Assembly (NCBI GenBank): GCA_963782415.1
Contig: CAWAJT010000002.1
Coordinates: 1 to 64,000, forward strand
Origin: Bog-473 sp963782415
GTDB lineage: Bacteria; Actinomycetota; Acidimicrobiia; Acidimicrobiales; RAAP-2
Length of the DNA stretch: 64,000 nucleotides
Direction of reading: 5' to 3'
In this document: piece after piece, positions 9,035 to 18,572 of the stretch
How positions within the stretch are numbered: the first letter of the stretch is position 1
Layout: each line of letters starts with the position of its first letter
Notes under the pieces: model-generated
Databases searched by the model: none
Told to the model about the DNA's origin: nothing
Seen by the model: only the letters and a program-made list of their open reading frames with translations
Made by a program: the position numbers and the translations under genes

Positions 9035-9190
9035 GGCTCTTCGTCCTGGGATCCTCCCTTTGACTGGCGTGACCAACAAGGTCACGAATTCGGATGGAAT
9101 CCGCCAACGTCGACCCTTGTATCGGGTTTCGGGGTGCCAACAAGACCGATTGCCTAGGAAGCAGTCGCAGGACAGGTGAGGTGCTGACGC

Positions 9191-9793
9191 ATGAGAAAGT
9201 TGGCGATGGTTTTCATACTCGCAACGACAATCGTCGTGGCCGCGGGGTGCGGAAGTTCGACGCCTCCTTCGTCGACCGCGGCGACGAGTGGATCATCAAC
9301 CACACAGAGCGGGGGGAGATCGACCACGACGACGTCTGGGTCTGGCACGGCCTCTGGGGGGCTCACGGAGGCGAAGTTCAACGCCACCGATGCCTGCAGC
9401 ACGCTGACGATGGCTCAAATGACCGCGCTGGTTGGCGGACCGCTCAGCTCGCCACCCACCTCCCATGCAGGCCCGGGGCCCATCGACTGCACCTTCGCGG
9501 CCACCATCAACGGCGAAAGCTCCGAAGGGTCCATCCAGATCGCTTACTTCGCGCCTTCAAAAGGCGAATCGCCGAAGACCTACATCGATGGCAATGAGCA
9601 GGGATATCACCCCCAGCCCGAAAGCGGACTCGGCGACTACGCCGTCTTCGACCCGACCCTGAAGCAGACGGAGGCGGCAAAGGGTCCCGTCGCACTCACC
9701 GTGGCCGGGAATCCTCCTGGGTCGACGACGTCTCAGGTTGAAGCCGCGCAAGCGGCCGTGGCGGATGCGATATTCGAAAGACTCGGCGTGTAG
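9191..9793 (+). CDS. Secreted lipoprotein of unknown function
   Basis: The 200-residue protein has a type II signal peptide with the lipobox-like sequence VVAAGC (Cys near residue 20), a Ser/Thr-rich linker (about 21-55), and a globular C-terminal domain with two cysteines (DACSTLTMAQM and DCTFAAT). This layout resembles the DUF3558-like lipoproteins of actinobacteria, which are anchored to the outer face of the membrane; that assignment is tentative. A GAGGTG sequence lies about 10 bases before the ATG. It follows the SGNH hydrolase on the same strand by 156 bases. Confidence 0.75.
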   Translation: MRKLAMVFILATTIVVAAGCGSSTPPSSTAATSGSSTTQSGGRSTTTTSGSGTASGGLTEAKFNATDACSTLTMAQMTALVGGPLSSPPTSHAGPGPIDCTFAATINGESSEGSIQIAYFAPSKGESPKTYIDGNEQGYHPQPESGLGDYAVFDPTLKQTEAAKGPVALTVAGNPPGSTTSQVEAAQAAVADAIFERLGV

Positions 9794-10068
9794 CCCATCT
9801 GAGCCAGATTCTCCGTCCAGCTCGCTACTGGGATCTGCTTGTCACGCTACTGCGACCCTCTGAGGGCCATGGCTAGCCCCGTGTGCTTCGGTCAGAAGTT
9901 CGTTAGGTCGCTATCAGGCGCGGGGCGGTTCACACTGAGCGAACGGGTCCGTTGATGGCATTCAGAGAGCACGCTCAGCCCAACAGGAACGTGGTCATGG
10001 TTAGCCGCGCGGCCCTTTGAGAGGAACCGACGGCTCTGCGATTGACCCCGTCTTCCGCGCACGGGTTT

Positions 10069-10928
10069 CTAAGCGACGGACATCGCCTCGCAGTCAGCTG
10101 GTGAACGGTAACCGAGACGGCGCTGCGTCCTCTCGGGGTTGTAGAAGCCTTCGATGTAGTCGAAGAGCGCCGAGCGCAGCAGGTCTCGTGTCGGCCAGGT
10201 GCGGCGGCCGTGGATCCATGCCAGCTCCCGCTTGAGGGTGGACCAGACCGCCTCGACCGCTGAGTTGTCGAAGCAGTCACCGGTGGAGCCGAACGAGCGA
10301 TCCCCAGCTCTGCGGCGTGGTTGCCGAAGGCGAGCGACGTATAGGCCGCGCCCCTGTCGCTGTGGTGAATCACCCCTCGGTCGGGCCGGCGCCGCTCGAA
10401 GGCCATCACAAGGGCGTCGATCACGAGGTCGGCGTCGGCCGATGTCCCCATCGACCAGCCGACGACACGTCGTGAGTAGAGGTCGACGACGCCGGCAAAG
10501 TGCAGCCAGCCTTCCTCGGTGCGGAACTGGGTGACATCGGCCGCCCAGACCCGGTCGGGTCGTGGGGGTCCGAAGTTGCGCTTGACCAGATCCGGAGCGG
10601 GGGCGATATCAGGCTTGCCCGTGCGCCACTTGCGCCGGGCGTGGGCGCCGACCAGGCCCTCTTTGGCCATGAGACGAGCGACGCGCTTCTTGGCGCAGAC
10701 CTCGCCCAGGCGCAGGAGCTCGGCATGGACCCGCGGCGCTCCATAGGTGGTGCGGCTGCGGCGGTGGATCTCGCGGATCAGCCCGGTCAGCTCGGCGTTG
10801 CGCGTGGCGCGCAGTGATGGTGGCCGGCGGCACCAGTCGTAATAGCCCGAGCGCGAGACGCCGAGCACGCCGCAGACCCGCTTGACCCCATAGGCCCGGT
10901 GCTCGGAGACGAACCGGAAGCGGGTCAC
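10069..10928 (-). pseudogene. IS3-family transposase OrfB (DDE integrase), frameshifted
   Basis: The N-terminal helical region (YGVKRVCGVLGVSRSGYYDW), the first Asp (VWAADVTQF) and the second Asp (GVIHHSDRGAAYTS) of the rve DDE domain are in one frame. After about 10290 the family sequence continues in another frame (GSTGDCFDNSAVEAVWSTLK, carrying the catalytic Glu, to RRLGYRSPADCEAMSVA and a TAG at 10071-10069). The single-base break removes the Glu from the first frame, so the product is inactive unless this is a sequencing error. The GTG start overlaps the OrfA stop, as usual for IS3. Confidence 0.85.
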
Positions 10929-11221
10929 CGCTTCGTCTCCTGGGCAAAATACGCGGCTGCCTTGCGCAGGATCTCGCGCTCGACCTTGAGCTCGCCGACC
11001 TCCTTGCGCAGCCGCTTGAGCTCGAGGCGCTCGTTCTCGCTGAGCGCCCCCGGCGCGGCATCACGCTGCTCTCGATACTTCTCCGAGCGCACCCAGTTGC
11101 CCAGCGTCTTGTAGTTGACGCCGAGATCTCGGGCGACTTCTGCCATCGGTTTGTCCGTGGTCAGGACCAGACGGACGGCTTCGCGTCGGAACTCCTCGGG
11201 ATACTGCGACAGGCGACCCAA
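10925..11221 (-). CDS. IS3-family transposase OrfA
   Basis: The 98-residue protein has an N-terminal helix-turn-helix (YPEEFRREAVRLVLTT, VARDLGVNYKTLGNWV) and a leucine-zipper-like coiled coil (LELKRLRKEVGELKVEREIL), the standard layout of IS3 OrfA. It binds the terminal repeats and is normally fused to OrfB by -1 frameshifting. Here its stop overlaps the OrfB start by 4 bases. Confidence 0.9.
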   Translation of the reverse strand: MGRLSQYPEEFRREAVRLVLTTDKPMAEVARDLGVNYKTLGNWVRSEKYREQRDAAPGALSENERLELKRLRKEVGELKVEREILRKAAAYFAQETKR

Positions 11222-11284
11222 CGGGCACCCCTTCCTGTGGGCTTTGGCCCACTATCAGGTGCGCGGCGTCAGGGGTCAATCGCA

Positions 11285-11671
11285 ACCCACCCCCTTTCGC
11301 ACCAGGTGGTCGGCCAGCTTGGTGAGCGACCAGGTGGAGAAGGGCTCGCCGTAGTCCATCGGGCGTCCGAGCGCGATCTTCTTGATCGCCTGGCGCTCGG
11401 GCAAGGTGAACTTGGGCGGCCGCCCGCCGCCGTAGCGGGGCTCGAGGGAGGCGAAGCCATCGCGGTTGAAGTTGTGGAGTACCTCGCGGACCCGGTCCTC
11501 GGAGGTAAAGGCAATGGGAGCGATCTGAGGGACATCCATCCCCTGGGCGCTCCAGAGCACGATCTGGGCCCGGCGCCACTTGACCACCGAGCCCGAACCG
11601 CGCCGCACAATGCGCAGCAGACGATTTCCCTCGTCGTTGGTGATGTCTCTGACTCGTACGCGATCGGCCAT
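11285..11671 (-). pseudogene. IS630-family transposase, N-terminal remnant
   Basis: About 128 residues match the helix-turn-helix N-terminal half of IS630-type transposases (LLRIVRRGSGSVVKWRRAQI, FNRDGFASLEPRYGGGRPPK, WSLTKLADHLV). The DDE catalytic half is missing because the frame is interrupted exactly at the right end of the IS3 element (11284). No remaining half was found on the other side of the IS3 element, so a deletion accompanied or followed insertion. Confidence 0.75.
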
Positions 11672-11756
11672 ACCCCACTTTGCGCGACCAGGCGCTCAAA
11701 GTGGTGGACGCGCCCCCGGAACGTTGCCGGTGACGGCACTAGCTCTGAGTGAGACC

Positions 11757-13325
11757 TCAGCGATGCTTGGCGACGCGGTGGCTCAGTGGCCGCGTTCGCT
11801 TGAACGTGTCGGCGAAGATTGCGGCGAGGTCGTCGTAGCGAGCCCGCTGCGAGGGATCCGGTTCGTACACGCCTTTGATCCGGAGGCGCTTGGTCAGGTC
11901 GGACGCCGCGGCGATGCCCAGACGGTCGAACCCGAAGACCGCCGTCCCGATGGAGTTGGCGAAGCCCGCGTCAGCCAGCTGGTGGACGGGCTTGCCGAGC
12001 ACGTCGGCCATCACGCTCGACCAGAGATCGGAGGTGGCTCCGCCGCCGTAGAAGACGTAGTGGGAGATCCGGCGATGGATGAACTTCTCGACCGGGCCCT
12101 GGAGCCAGCGCAGGTTGAGAGCGACTCCCTCGAGCACGGCGCGGGCGAGGTCACTGCGGGTCGTGTCGAGGCCCACGTTGAGGAACCCACCACGCATTCG
12201 CCCGTCGCCCTGCGGCGCGAGCGAACCTCGGAGCCAGGGCAGAAAGAGTACGCCTCCCGCGCCTGGTTCTGAGGTTGCGGCCGCCGCATTGAAGGCCCGG
12301 TAGCGGTCGTCGATCGCCGCGGGGGTCACGAACGGGTCGTCGGGATACACCACGCTGTCGAGGAAGTAGTTGACGGCCACCCCGGCCACGCCGTTCTCAG
12401 CCGAGAGCATGTGGGCGCTTCCAAGTGGACTCGGCATGGTGTAGAGCGACCGCAGCGGGTTGACCTTCTTCTTCTCCATGTGGGTCACGATGACAGCGGT
12501 GGTGCCGAGCGCCAGGCCGGCATGCGCCCCGGAGAATGTGCCGGCGGCCACGGCGCCCGCCTGCGTGTCGTTGATGCCGGACAGCACGGGTGTGTTCGCG
12601 GGGAGCCCGAGCGCGTCGGCGACTGCGGGCAATACGGTGCCGACGACGCTGCCCACCGGCACCGATTCGGGGAGCTTGTCGGTGTCAATCATCGATGCTT
12701 CCACGAGGCCGTGATGCCAGCCGGTGCTGGGCACGCGGCGGTTGTCCGCCAGCATCTGCATGAACGATGAGCACTGGTTCGCCGTGATGCGCCCGGTCAG
12801 CCGCGCGGTGACGTAGTCGACTGGTTCGAGGAATGACGCTGTCAGCTCGTACAGGTCTGGATGCGCGTAGCGGAACCAACGCATGTGATTCAGACTCATG
12901 CCCGATTCGAGCGGCGCCAACCCGTGCACGCGCAGGTACTGCGCCAGGGCCAGGGGGGAGTCACCCAACCTGGGATAGCCGGGTAGCCGCTTGAGCCGCT
13001 TGGGCGAGCTTCGCTGGTCCATCCACGTGATCATGGGGGCGACGGGCAAGCCGTCGGCTCCAACCGGAACGATCGACGAGTACTGGGCAGAGGCCACGAC
13101 CCCCACGATCGACGAAGGCTCGACCGCAGCGGTGAGTGCCAGCCGAACAGCCTCGAGCGTCGCCTCCCAAACCAGTTCGGCATCCTGTTCGGCAGCGCCA
13201 TGCGGGCCGAAGTTCGTTGCCACCGACGCCCGAGCCGACCCGACGAGGGTGCCTTGAGTAGAGACAACAGCAGCCTTGGGGCCGCTGGTGCCGAGGTCGA
13301 TCGTCAGGATGTGTTGATGGGCCAT
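11757..13325 (-). CDS. FGGY-family carbohydrate kinase (xylulokinase-like)
   Basis: The 522-residue protein has the two ribonuclease-H-like domains of FGGY kinases. The N-terminal phosphate loop is ILTIDLGTSGPKAAVV (residues 6-21); the middle region has SGINDTQAGAVAAGTF and GLALGTTAVIVTHM; the C-terminal ATP-binding motif is YVFYGGGATSDLW. Length and motifs fit xylulokinase/glycerol-kinase relatives that phosphorylate a sugar or polyol in the cytoplasm. The exact sugar cannot be told, and no isomerase or sugar transporter is adjacent; the next gene upstream is an MFS exporter of the drug type. The start is ATG 13325 without a clear ribosome binding site. Confidence 0.85.
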   Translation of the reverse strand: MAHQHILTIDLGTSGPKAAVVSTQGTLVGSARASVATNFGPHGAAEQDAELVWEATLEAVRLALTAAVEPSSIVGVVASAQYSSIVPVGADGLPVAPMITWMDQRSSPKRLKRLPGYPRLGDSPLALAQYLRVHGLAPLESGMSLNHMRWFRYAHPDLYELTASFLEPVDYVTARLTGRITANQCSSFMQMLADNRRVPSTGWHHGLVEASMIDTDKLPESVPVGSVVGTVLPAVADALGLPANTPVLSGINDTQAGAVAAGTFSGAHAGLALGTTAVIVTHMEKKKVNPLRSLYTMPSPLGSAHMLSAENGVAGVAVNYFLDSVVYPDDPFVTPAAIDDRYRAFNAAAATSEPGAGGVLFLPWLRGSLAPQGDGRMRGGFLNVGLDTTRSDLARAVLEGVALNLRWLQGPVEKFIHRRISHYVFYGGGATSDLWSSVMADVLGKPVHQLADAGFANSIGTAVFGFDRLGIAAASDLTKRLRIKGVYEPDPSQRARYDDLAAIFADTFKRTRPLSHRVAKHR

Positions 13326-13521
13326 GTCGAAGTTCGTCGAACGCGAGCAGTCAGATCGGCGTGTGCGTGCGGCATCCCGATCATCGGATCAGAGCTGCGA
13401 CCGCTCGTGATGGAGCGATGTGTCAAGACATAGTAGAGCTGGATAAGGCACCCTCCGATCCAAGGTCAGGTCCTGCACGTCACTCGGGCGCGCCCGTATC
13501 GACGCACACTCGCTCCGGCCT

Positions 13522-15153
13522 TCAGGGCAAATTCTGCTTGCAGCTCGGATCGCTGGGTGGAAGTGGGTCCGTACGCACGGCTCCAGAAGGGCGGTTCGGG
13601 AGGAGCGCGAGGACCACGACGGCGGCCACGGCCACGATCACCGACCCAATGATCAGACCCACATCCATGCCGGAGACGAACCCCTCTTTGGCTGCTTGTG
13701 CCAACGCGTCACCGGAACGTCCGGGCACGCGCTCCGCCACGGCCAGACCACCGCCGACCGAGCCCAGAATGAGCGTCTTGATGGGGGCTGGGACGGAAAA
13801 GTGCGCCAACAGCGGCGCCATAGAGTCCTGATAGCGGACGTTGAGTGCTGTGCCCAAGATCCCCACACCGAGTGCCCCGCCGACTTGCATGGCGGTGTCG
13901 TTGGTGGCCGAACCCACACCTGCTAGCTCCTTCGGCACTGAACCCATGATCGAATCAGTTGAAGGCGCGAGAGTCAGGCCGACCCCCAACCCGATGAGGA
14001 CGAATCCGGGCAGCGCGTCCGCGTAGGCGGCGCCTGTGGTGGTGAACGACAGAAGTCCAAGGCCCGCGGAAATCAAGAGCAGGCCGCACACCACAACGGG
14101 CTTGGTGCCCACGTGCCTGACGGCGAGGACGGACAGCGGCGCCACGACCAAGAGAATCAGCGCGATCGGGGCGATGGCAAGTCCCGTCTGCAGCGGGCTG
14201 AATCCGAGGCAGAACTGGAGGTACTGGGTCATGAGGAAGAAGAGGCCAAGTAACGCAAAGAGCACGAGCGCCAGTGAGGCGATGGCGACGCTGAAGCGAC
14301 GTGCGCCGAAGAGCTCCATCGGGAGCATCGGGTGGTCGGTGTGCCGCTCCCAGACGACGAACGCCGAGACACAGGCGGCCGACCCGGCAAGAGCGCCGAT
14401 GATCAGCCAGGAGCTCCACGACCTGCTCGGGGCTTCGATGATCCCGTAGAGCAGGAGTCCCAGTCCCACGATTGAGAGCAGGGAGCCCAGCGGGTCTGCC
14501 ACCTTGGCCAGGGGATTCCTGGAGTTCGGGACGAGGAACGCCGTCGCCAGCAGCCCGGCTGCCGCGAGTGGCACGTTGATGAGGAAGACCGACCCCCACC
14601 AGAAGTGGACGAGCAGGAATCCGCCCAGAACCGGTCCGATCGCCACGCCGAGCCCGGCGGTCCCGGACCAGATGCCGATCGCCCGAGCGCGGTCGCGCTG
14701 GGACACGAAGACATTCGTCAGGATGGACAGCGTGGAGGGCATCAGGGCCGCAGCACCGACGCCCATCACAGCCCGGGCCAGCGTGAGACCACCCGGGCTC
14801 TCGGACCACGCGGCAAACCCGGACCCTGTTCCGAAGACCACCAGCCCGCCCATGAAGACCCACTTGCGGCCCATCCGGTCGCCCAATGCCCCCAGGCTCA
14901 GAAGCAACCCGGCGAAGACGATGGCATACGCGTCGACGATCCACTGGAGCTGGCTCGATGTCGCGTGCAGCGCCCGCACAATGGACGGGAGCGCCACGTT
15001 GAGGATCGTGCTGTCAATGCTGATGAGGAGCAGCGTGATGCAGAGCACGGCCAGCGTGGCCCATCGATGACCGCGGTGCGCGCCACTCGGTGTCGTTTCA
15101 GGGACCTCGGTGGCGGTTGCTCCGGTGCCGGTCTCCCCCTGCCGCGCGTTCAT
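13522..15153 (-). CDS. MFS transporter, DHA2 (14-helix) drug-exporter type
   Basis: From ATG 15153 (MNARQGETG) the protein has 543 residues and 14 predicted hydrophobic segments. The first helix motif ITLLLISIDSTILNVALPSI, motif A-like GALGDRMGRKWVF and motif C region GTAGLGVAIGPVLGG are characteristic of DHA2 proton-driven multidrug exporters (EmrB/QacA group). An open frame continues 67 codons upstream but looks non-native. No TetR-type regulator is adjacent. The substrate is not predictable; it may use proton motive force at the inner membrane. Confidence 0.9.
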   Translation of the reverse strand: MNARQGETGTGATATEVPETTPSGAHRGHRWATLAVLCITLLLISIDSTILNVALPSIVRALHATSSQLQWIVDAYAIVFAGLLLSLGALGDRMGRKWVFMGGLVVFGTGSGFAAWSESPGGLTLARAVMGVGAAALMPSTLSILTNVFVSQRDRARAIGIWSGTAGLGVAIGPVLGGFLLVHFWWGSVFLINVPLAAAGLLATAFLVPNSRNPLAKVADPLGSLLSIVGLGLLLYGIIEAPSRSWSSWLIIGALAGSAACVSAFVVWERHTDHPMLPMELFGARRFSVAIASLALVLFALLGLFFLMTQYLQFCLGFSPLQTGLAIAPIALILLVVAPLSVLAVRHVGTKPVVVCGLLLISAGLGLLSFTTTGAAYADALPGFVLIGLGVGLTLAPSTDSIMGSVPKELAGVGSATNDTAMQVGGALGVGILGTALNVRYQDSMAPLLAHFSVPAPIKTLILGSVGGGLAVAERVPGRSGDALAQAAKEGFVSGMDVGLIIGSVIVAVAAVVVLALLPNRPSGAVRTDPLPPSDPSCKQNLP

Positions 15154-15268
15154 GCGTGGTTCGTCGGGAGCTTGCTCCACGGCGCGCCAGCATGGCGCTG
15201 TTCGCGCGCGGTCATCGTCCCCGCCAAGAAAAGGCCGAGTGAAATGGTGCGGCGGCCAAGACCGCTCC

Positions 15269-15775
15269 TCAGAGCTTGTAGCCCAGGCTCCGCAGCAGCG
15301 TCTTGCGCTCAGCCTCGTCGTCCGCCGTCTCGATCCCAGCGGGAGGCAAGCCATCGATGACTCCCATCACCGCGCGGCCGTACTCGCTCTGCCCGACAAG
15401 CACCTCAACGGGATTGGCCGTCGCACAGTGGACCGTACACACTTCGGGCACCGACTTGACGGTATTGAGAACCTGCAGCGGATGCCCCTCGAGGAGGATC
15501 ACGAAGCAGTGCCCGGCGCCGATCACTTCGGCATTGCTGGTCGCCAGCTCCACCAGATCGGCGTCATTGCCCGACCGACGGACCAGGCAGGGTCCGGACG
15601 CCTCACAGAATGCGACTCCGAACCGGAGCTCGGGTGCAGAGCCAGCCAAGGCCTCGTGAAGATCCTCGACCGTCTTAATGAAGTGGGCCTGGCCGATGAT
15701 CACAGCCACGCCATCCGGCTTACTGACGGGTACGAGGCTTATCTCCACCGGAACCCCCACGGCGCCAGAACTCAC
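15269..15775 (-). CDS. Adenosine-specific kinase family protein (PF04008-like)
   Basis: The 168-residue protein matches the small adenosine-specific-kinase family over its length: FCEASGPCLVRRSGND, AGHCFVILLEGHPLQVLN, VCTVHCATANPVEVLVG and the terminal RKTLLRSLGYKL. The family was characterised mainly in archaea and thermophiles; in actinobacteria its role is little studied, so adenosine phosphorylation is a family-level inference. The GTG start overlaps the stop of a 66-residue upstream frame (GTGA), implying translational coupling. It is cytoplasmic with no signal or membrane segment. Confidence 0.85.
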   Translation of the reverse strand: MSSGAVGVPVEISLVPVSKPDGVAVIIGQAHFIKTVEDLHEALAGSAPELRFGVAFCEASGPCLVRRSGNDADLVELATSNAEVIGAGHCFVILLEGHPLQVLNTVKSVPEVCTVHCATANPVEVLVGQSEYGRAVMGVIDGLPPAGIETADDEAERKTLLRSLGYKL

Positions 15776-15972
15776 GCTGCAACACCCTCCGTGGCGCGGG
15801 TTACCACGGCCCGTGGCCCGGGCCGGGCGCCTACAGCGGCGATCGGCCCATCCCGGCGCGCCCGGACTGTCTCGCCAGCCGTGCGCAGGCCGGTGGCGAA
15901 TCGGACGCGTTCGTAGGGGCCATGCATGGGTTCAAGGCCCCGTGCCTTCTCGCGTTCCCAGTGGTGTCGCAT
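15772..15972 (-). CDS. Small basic protein coupled to the adenosine-specific kinase
   Basis: This 66-residue frame begins at ATG 15972 behind a good ribosome binding site (GGAGG, 8 bases upstream) and ends in a GTGA overlap with the kinase-family gene. It is arginine-rich (MRHHWEREKARGLEPMHGPY at the start) with no membrane segment. I recognise no family. The ribosome binding site and coupled overlap are the main evidence that it is real. The stretch 15973-16285 upstream shows no further gene. Confidence 0.5.
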   Translation of the reverse strand: MRHHWEREKARGLEPMHGPYERVRFATGLRTAGETVRARRDGPIAAVGARPGPRAVVTRATEGVAA

Positions 15973-16285
15973 GTCGGTCGTCCTCCCTATTCGTATTGCA
16001 GTCAATCCCAGGCTGATGTGCCCGAGACAGGGTCCAAGGTCCTTACGGCGCGGGTCGTTCGTCCTTTGCCGGTGAACCGCACTGTCGCTCCAGAACGGGA
16101 TCCCAAGGTCGTCAATTCGATTCCCGTCGAGCAGTCCGTCCTCCGACCGGGTCATTTGCCAGGTTGGTCGTCGACGGGGCATGCGTTTCGGCCACCAGAC
16201 GTCGTCCCGTAGTCAGATTCCGAAGACGGCGAACATCCCGGCGAACACCCAGCTTGAGCGGCAACATCGATAGATTCGCCTGGCC

Positions 16286-17474
16286 ATGCCGGACACGAAT
16301 GCCGCCGAAGACGGATTTCCTGACTTTGTGTGGGCAGTCGGCGAAGAAGGGTCCGATCCCATGGTGCTTGCCGATGGAATCCCTTATCGCCAAGACCAGT
16401 TCGCGGCAGAGTGGCCACTACCTCCATGTTGACGACGACCTTCGCTCGATTGCAGCTCTTGGCGTCAAGGTCGTTCGATACGGGGTCCCCTGGCGCCTCA
16501 GCGAGCCAGAGCCGGGCCGGTACGACTGGACGCTCTGGGACCGAGCATTGGGCCGTTGCGCTGTGCACGGCCTGGAGCCGATCGTGGACCTGTTGCACTT
16601 TGGTCTCCCCGACTCTTTTGACGGATTCGCGGATCAGACATGGGTGGACTCGTTCTGCCGCTACGTCGAGGCATTCCTCAGCCGTTATCAAGAACCGCGA
16701 TGGTTCACGCCGATCAATGAGCCAGGTGTCACGGCGATGAACTCAGGCTGCCTGGGACTCTGGAATGACAGACTCGCGTCCGGAGCAGATCACGCCCGGA
16801 TCCTGGCCAACATTGTCTTGGCCAACCTCGAGGCCCTGGCACGGATCCGTGACGATCGCAATGGCTGGTGGATCGGCTCCGAAGGATTCCCGGTTCCGGT
16901 CGCAGTTGTACCTCAAGCGGATGCTGACGCGGAGGCGCTGCGGGAATGGGCGTGGCTCGTGTGGGACCTGCATTTCGGACGAGATCCCCATCCGACGCCA
17001 GCCGGTTATCTCGAGCCCGTGGACACCGCTCTGCTCGAGCGGATCCGTTCTCTCGCAGTCACCGACCGGGTCGTTGCGGGGCTGGACTTCTACCCCACCT
17101 CGGTGACTCCTGTCGGGGGCGCTGCCCCCGAGTGGTCGATCCAAGAGCGCGTCGCATTCGCCGTGGCGGAGTTTCGACGGTGGCACGACCGATACCGCGT
17201 GCCCTTCTGGGTGGGTGAGACCTCGAACTTGCCCCTTGGCGTCGAGGCACAGGTTCCGTGGTTGCTTTCGCTCACCGATGCGCTGCGCGGACTGCGCGAA
17301 GACGGCCTCCCGGTGCGCGGGATCTGCTGGTACAGCCGCGGGGACCAGTTCGACTGGCAGACGGAACTGGTGGATCCGAAGAACGCTGTGACCGAGGTCG
17401 GGCTCTTTGACGTGCACCGCCGGGCGAGACCCGTGGCCGCCACGTTGACGCGACTGGCCTCACAGACGTGGTGA
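16286..17474 (+). CDS. GH1-like family glycosidase, frameshifted
   Basis: The N-terminus (PDFVWAVGEEGSDPMVLADG, from ATG 16286) and the remainder (HYLHVDDDLRSIAALGVKVV onward) are in different frames, joined near 16405-16425 by a single-base break. The assembled product, about 395 residues, is a clan-A TIM barrel with acid/base Glu in FTPINEPGVT and nucleophile Glu in PFWVGETSNLP. This matches small actinobacterial GH1-related glycosidases acting on beta-glucosides, though the substrate is unproven. It sits just before a tRNA-Gly fragment (17512), at the edge of an accretion unit. Inactivation and sequencing error are both possible. Confidence 0.75.
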
Positions 17475-17511
17475 CCACTGCGCTGTCGCAGGTCGCGAAA
17501 GTGTCGGCGAT

Positions 17512-17577
17512 GGGCTTCGAAAGCTGAGAGCGCGGGTTCGATTCCCGTCGCCCGCTCTCTCGGAAACTCGCAGGTCG
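17512..17577 (+). repeat. 3' half of tRNA-Gly, attachment-site-like copy 3
   Basis: GGGCTTCGAAAGCTGAGAGC is followed by a perfect T-arm, the acceptor strand GCCCGCTCTC and a CGCAGGT tail. The anticodon loop has mutated (TTCGAAA), and no 5' half is present. It marks the left edge of the 1.4-kb heliorhodopsin segment. The stretch 17578-17804 shows no gene. Confidence 0.75.
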
Positions 17578-17804
17578 AGCTCGGTATTCGCACGACGCGG
17601 TAGGAAGGTGCTGTCACCCGGAACGTTCGCCGGGCCCAACTTGCCCCGAAGTGCCTCGAGTTTCCAGCGACGGGGACCGAGGATGGACTCCGCCATTGCA
17701 AGGGATTCGCCACTCTCGGCCTCACCGAACCTGTTCGGTGGCACCGTCACCTCGCTCGGGTTCAGCAGCTTTGGACGTGCCCCGATTTCGAGACGTGGGT
17801 TCTG

Positions 17805-18572
17805 TCAGTGCGCAGCACTCGAGGCCAGAGTCGAAGCGAAGATCTGCCAAGCGAGCAGGCTTTTCGCGACAAGCGACAGCGTGATGTACGCCCGCTCGCC
17901 GACCAAGTAGTCCCTCCACCTCCCCACCTGCTTGTACTGCAGCCACTGGTTGACGGCAAAGCAATTGAACAGAACAAAGAGCGAGAAGAAGATGGCGTAG
18001 ACGAACCCAGGGGGGTGCGCGTTGGCGCCCGGTCCAATCAGATAGATGGCGATGGCGATCCAGGGGACAATGCCGGCGATACAGCCGATCCAGAATGGTC
18101 CGAGGCCCGCTCCTGGGCTCTCGTAGCGCTCTTGCATCCAGCCGAACCCGATCATCGAGGCATTCACTCCAACCAGGGCAACCAGAGCTGCGATGTCATT
18201 GATGCCGACGAGCATCGCGATCAGCACGATCATGATTGACGCGCTCAGCGAGTATTCCAACCAGCGGTACGGGTTGCGGCACTTGCCAAGTTGAATTTGA
18301 TACGAGGGCCAACCGGGACCGGCCACGGTGAAGTGCGCCAGGGCCGACAGTGCGAAGAAGGCCGCAATGGCCCAGGCAAAGCTGATGCTGACCAAGGTGA
18401 CCGTCTGACTCCCCACCGTGGGCCCTGGAGGTCCTGTCATGTAGGTGGCGCGTACGGGCAGAGCAAAGGCGTTGGCCAACACCACAATCGCCACTGCTTG
18501 AGCCAAGTGGAGACTCCCAGCAACGAGATTGTAAGGACGAAGACGAGCCAGGGATGAACCGCTGCCGGACAT
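17805..18572 (-). CDS. Heliorhodopsin
   Basis: The 255-residue protein has seven hydrophobic helices. It carries the heliorhodopsin hallmark RWLEYSLSASIMIVLIA with counter-ion Glu106, His22 in SLHLAQAVA, His80 in LSALAH, and a retinal-binding Lys237 in YITLSLVAKSLLAWQIF. These positions match, within one to a few residues, Glu107, His23, His80 and Lys241 of the founding protein 48C12. Heliorhodopsins are retinal-binding light receptors with the N-terminus in the cytoplasm, without clear pump activity. Genes for beta-carotene or retinal synthesis are not adjacent. The gene stands alone between two tRNA-Gly fragments, suggesting acquisition as a cassette. Confidence 0.93.
   Translation of the reverse strand: MSGSGSSLARLRPYNLVAGSLHLAQAVAIVVLANAFALPVRATYMTGPPGPTVGSQTVTLVSISFAWAIAAFFALSALAHFTVAGPGWPSYQIQLGKCRNPYRWLEYSLSASIMIVLIAMLVGINDIAALVALVGVNASMIGFGWMQERYESPGAGLGPFWIGCIAGIVPWIAIAIYLIGPGANAHPPGFVYAIFFSLFVLFNCFAVNQWLQYKQVGRWRDYLVGERAYITLSLVAKSLLAWQIFASTLASSAAH

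Larger units (their letters stand above)
10037..11284 (-). mobile_element. IS3-family insertion sequence, inactivated
   Basis: Terminal inverted repeats TGCGATTGACCCC are perfect over 13 bases (10037-10049 and 11284-11272), and a second match CCGCGCAC lies a little further in. The 1,248-bp length and two overlapping genes (OrfA, then OrfB in another frame) are typical of IS3. No target-site duplication is seen, suggesting later rearrangement. The right end abuts an IS630-like transposase remnant. The segment 9794-10036 to the left holds nothing recognised. Confidence 0.85.

Noticed and set aside
17090..17750. Minus-strand open frames with the same GDGNRTRA/ERATGIEPA peptides
   Set aside because: Antisense of the tRNA-Gly fragment at 17512; no protein-like features.
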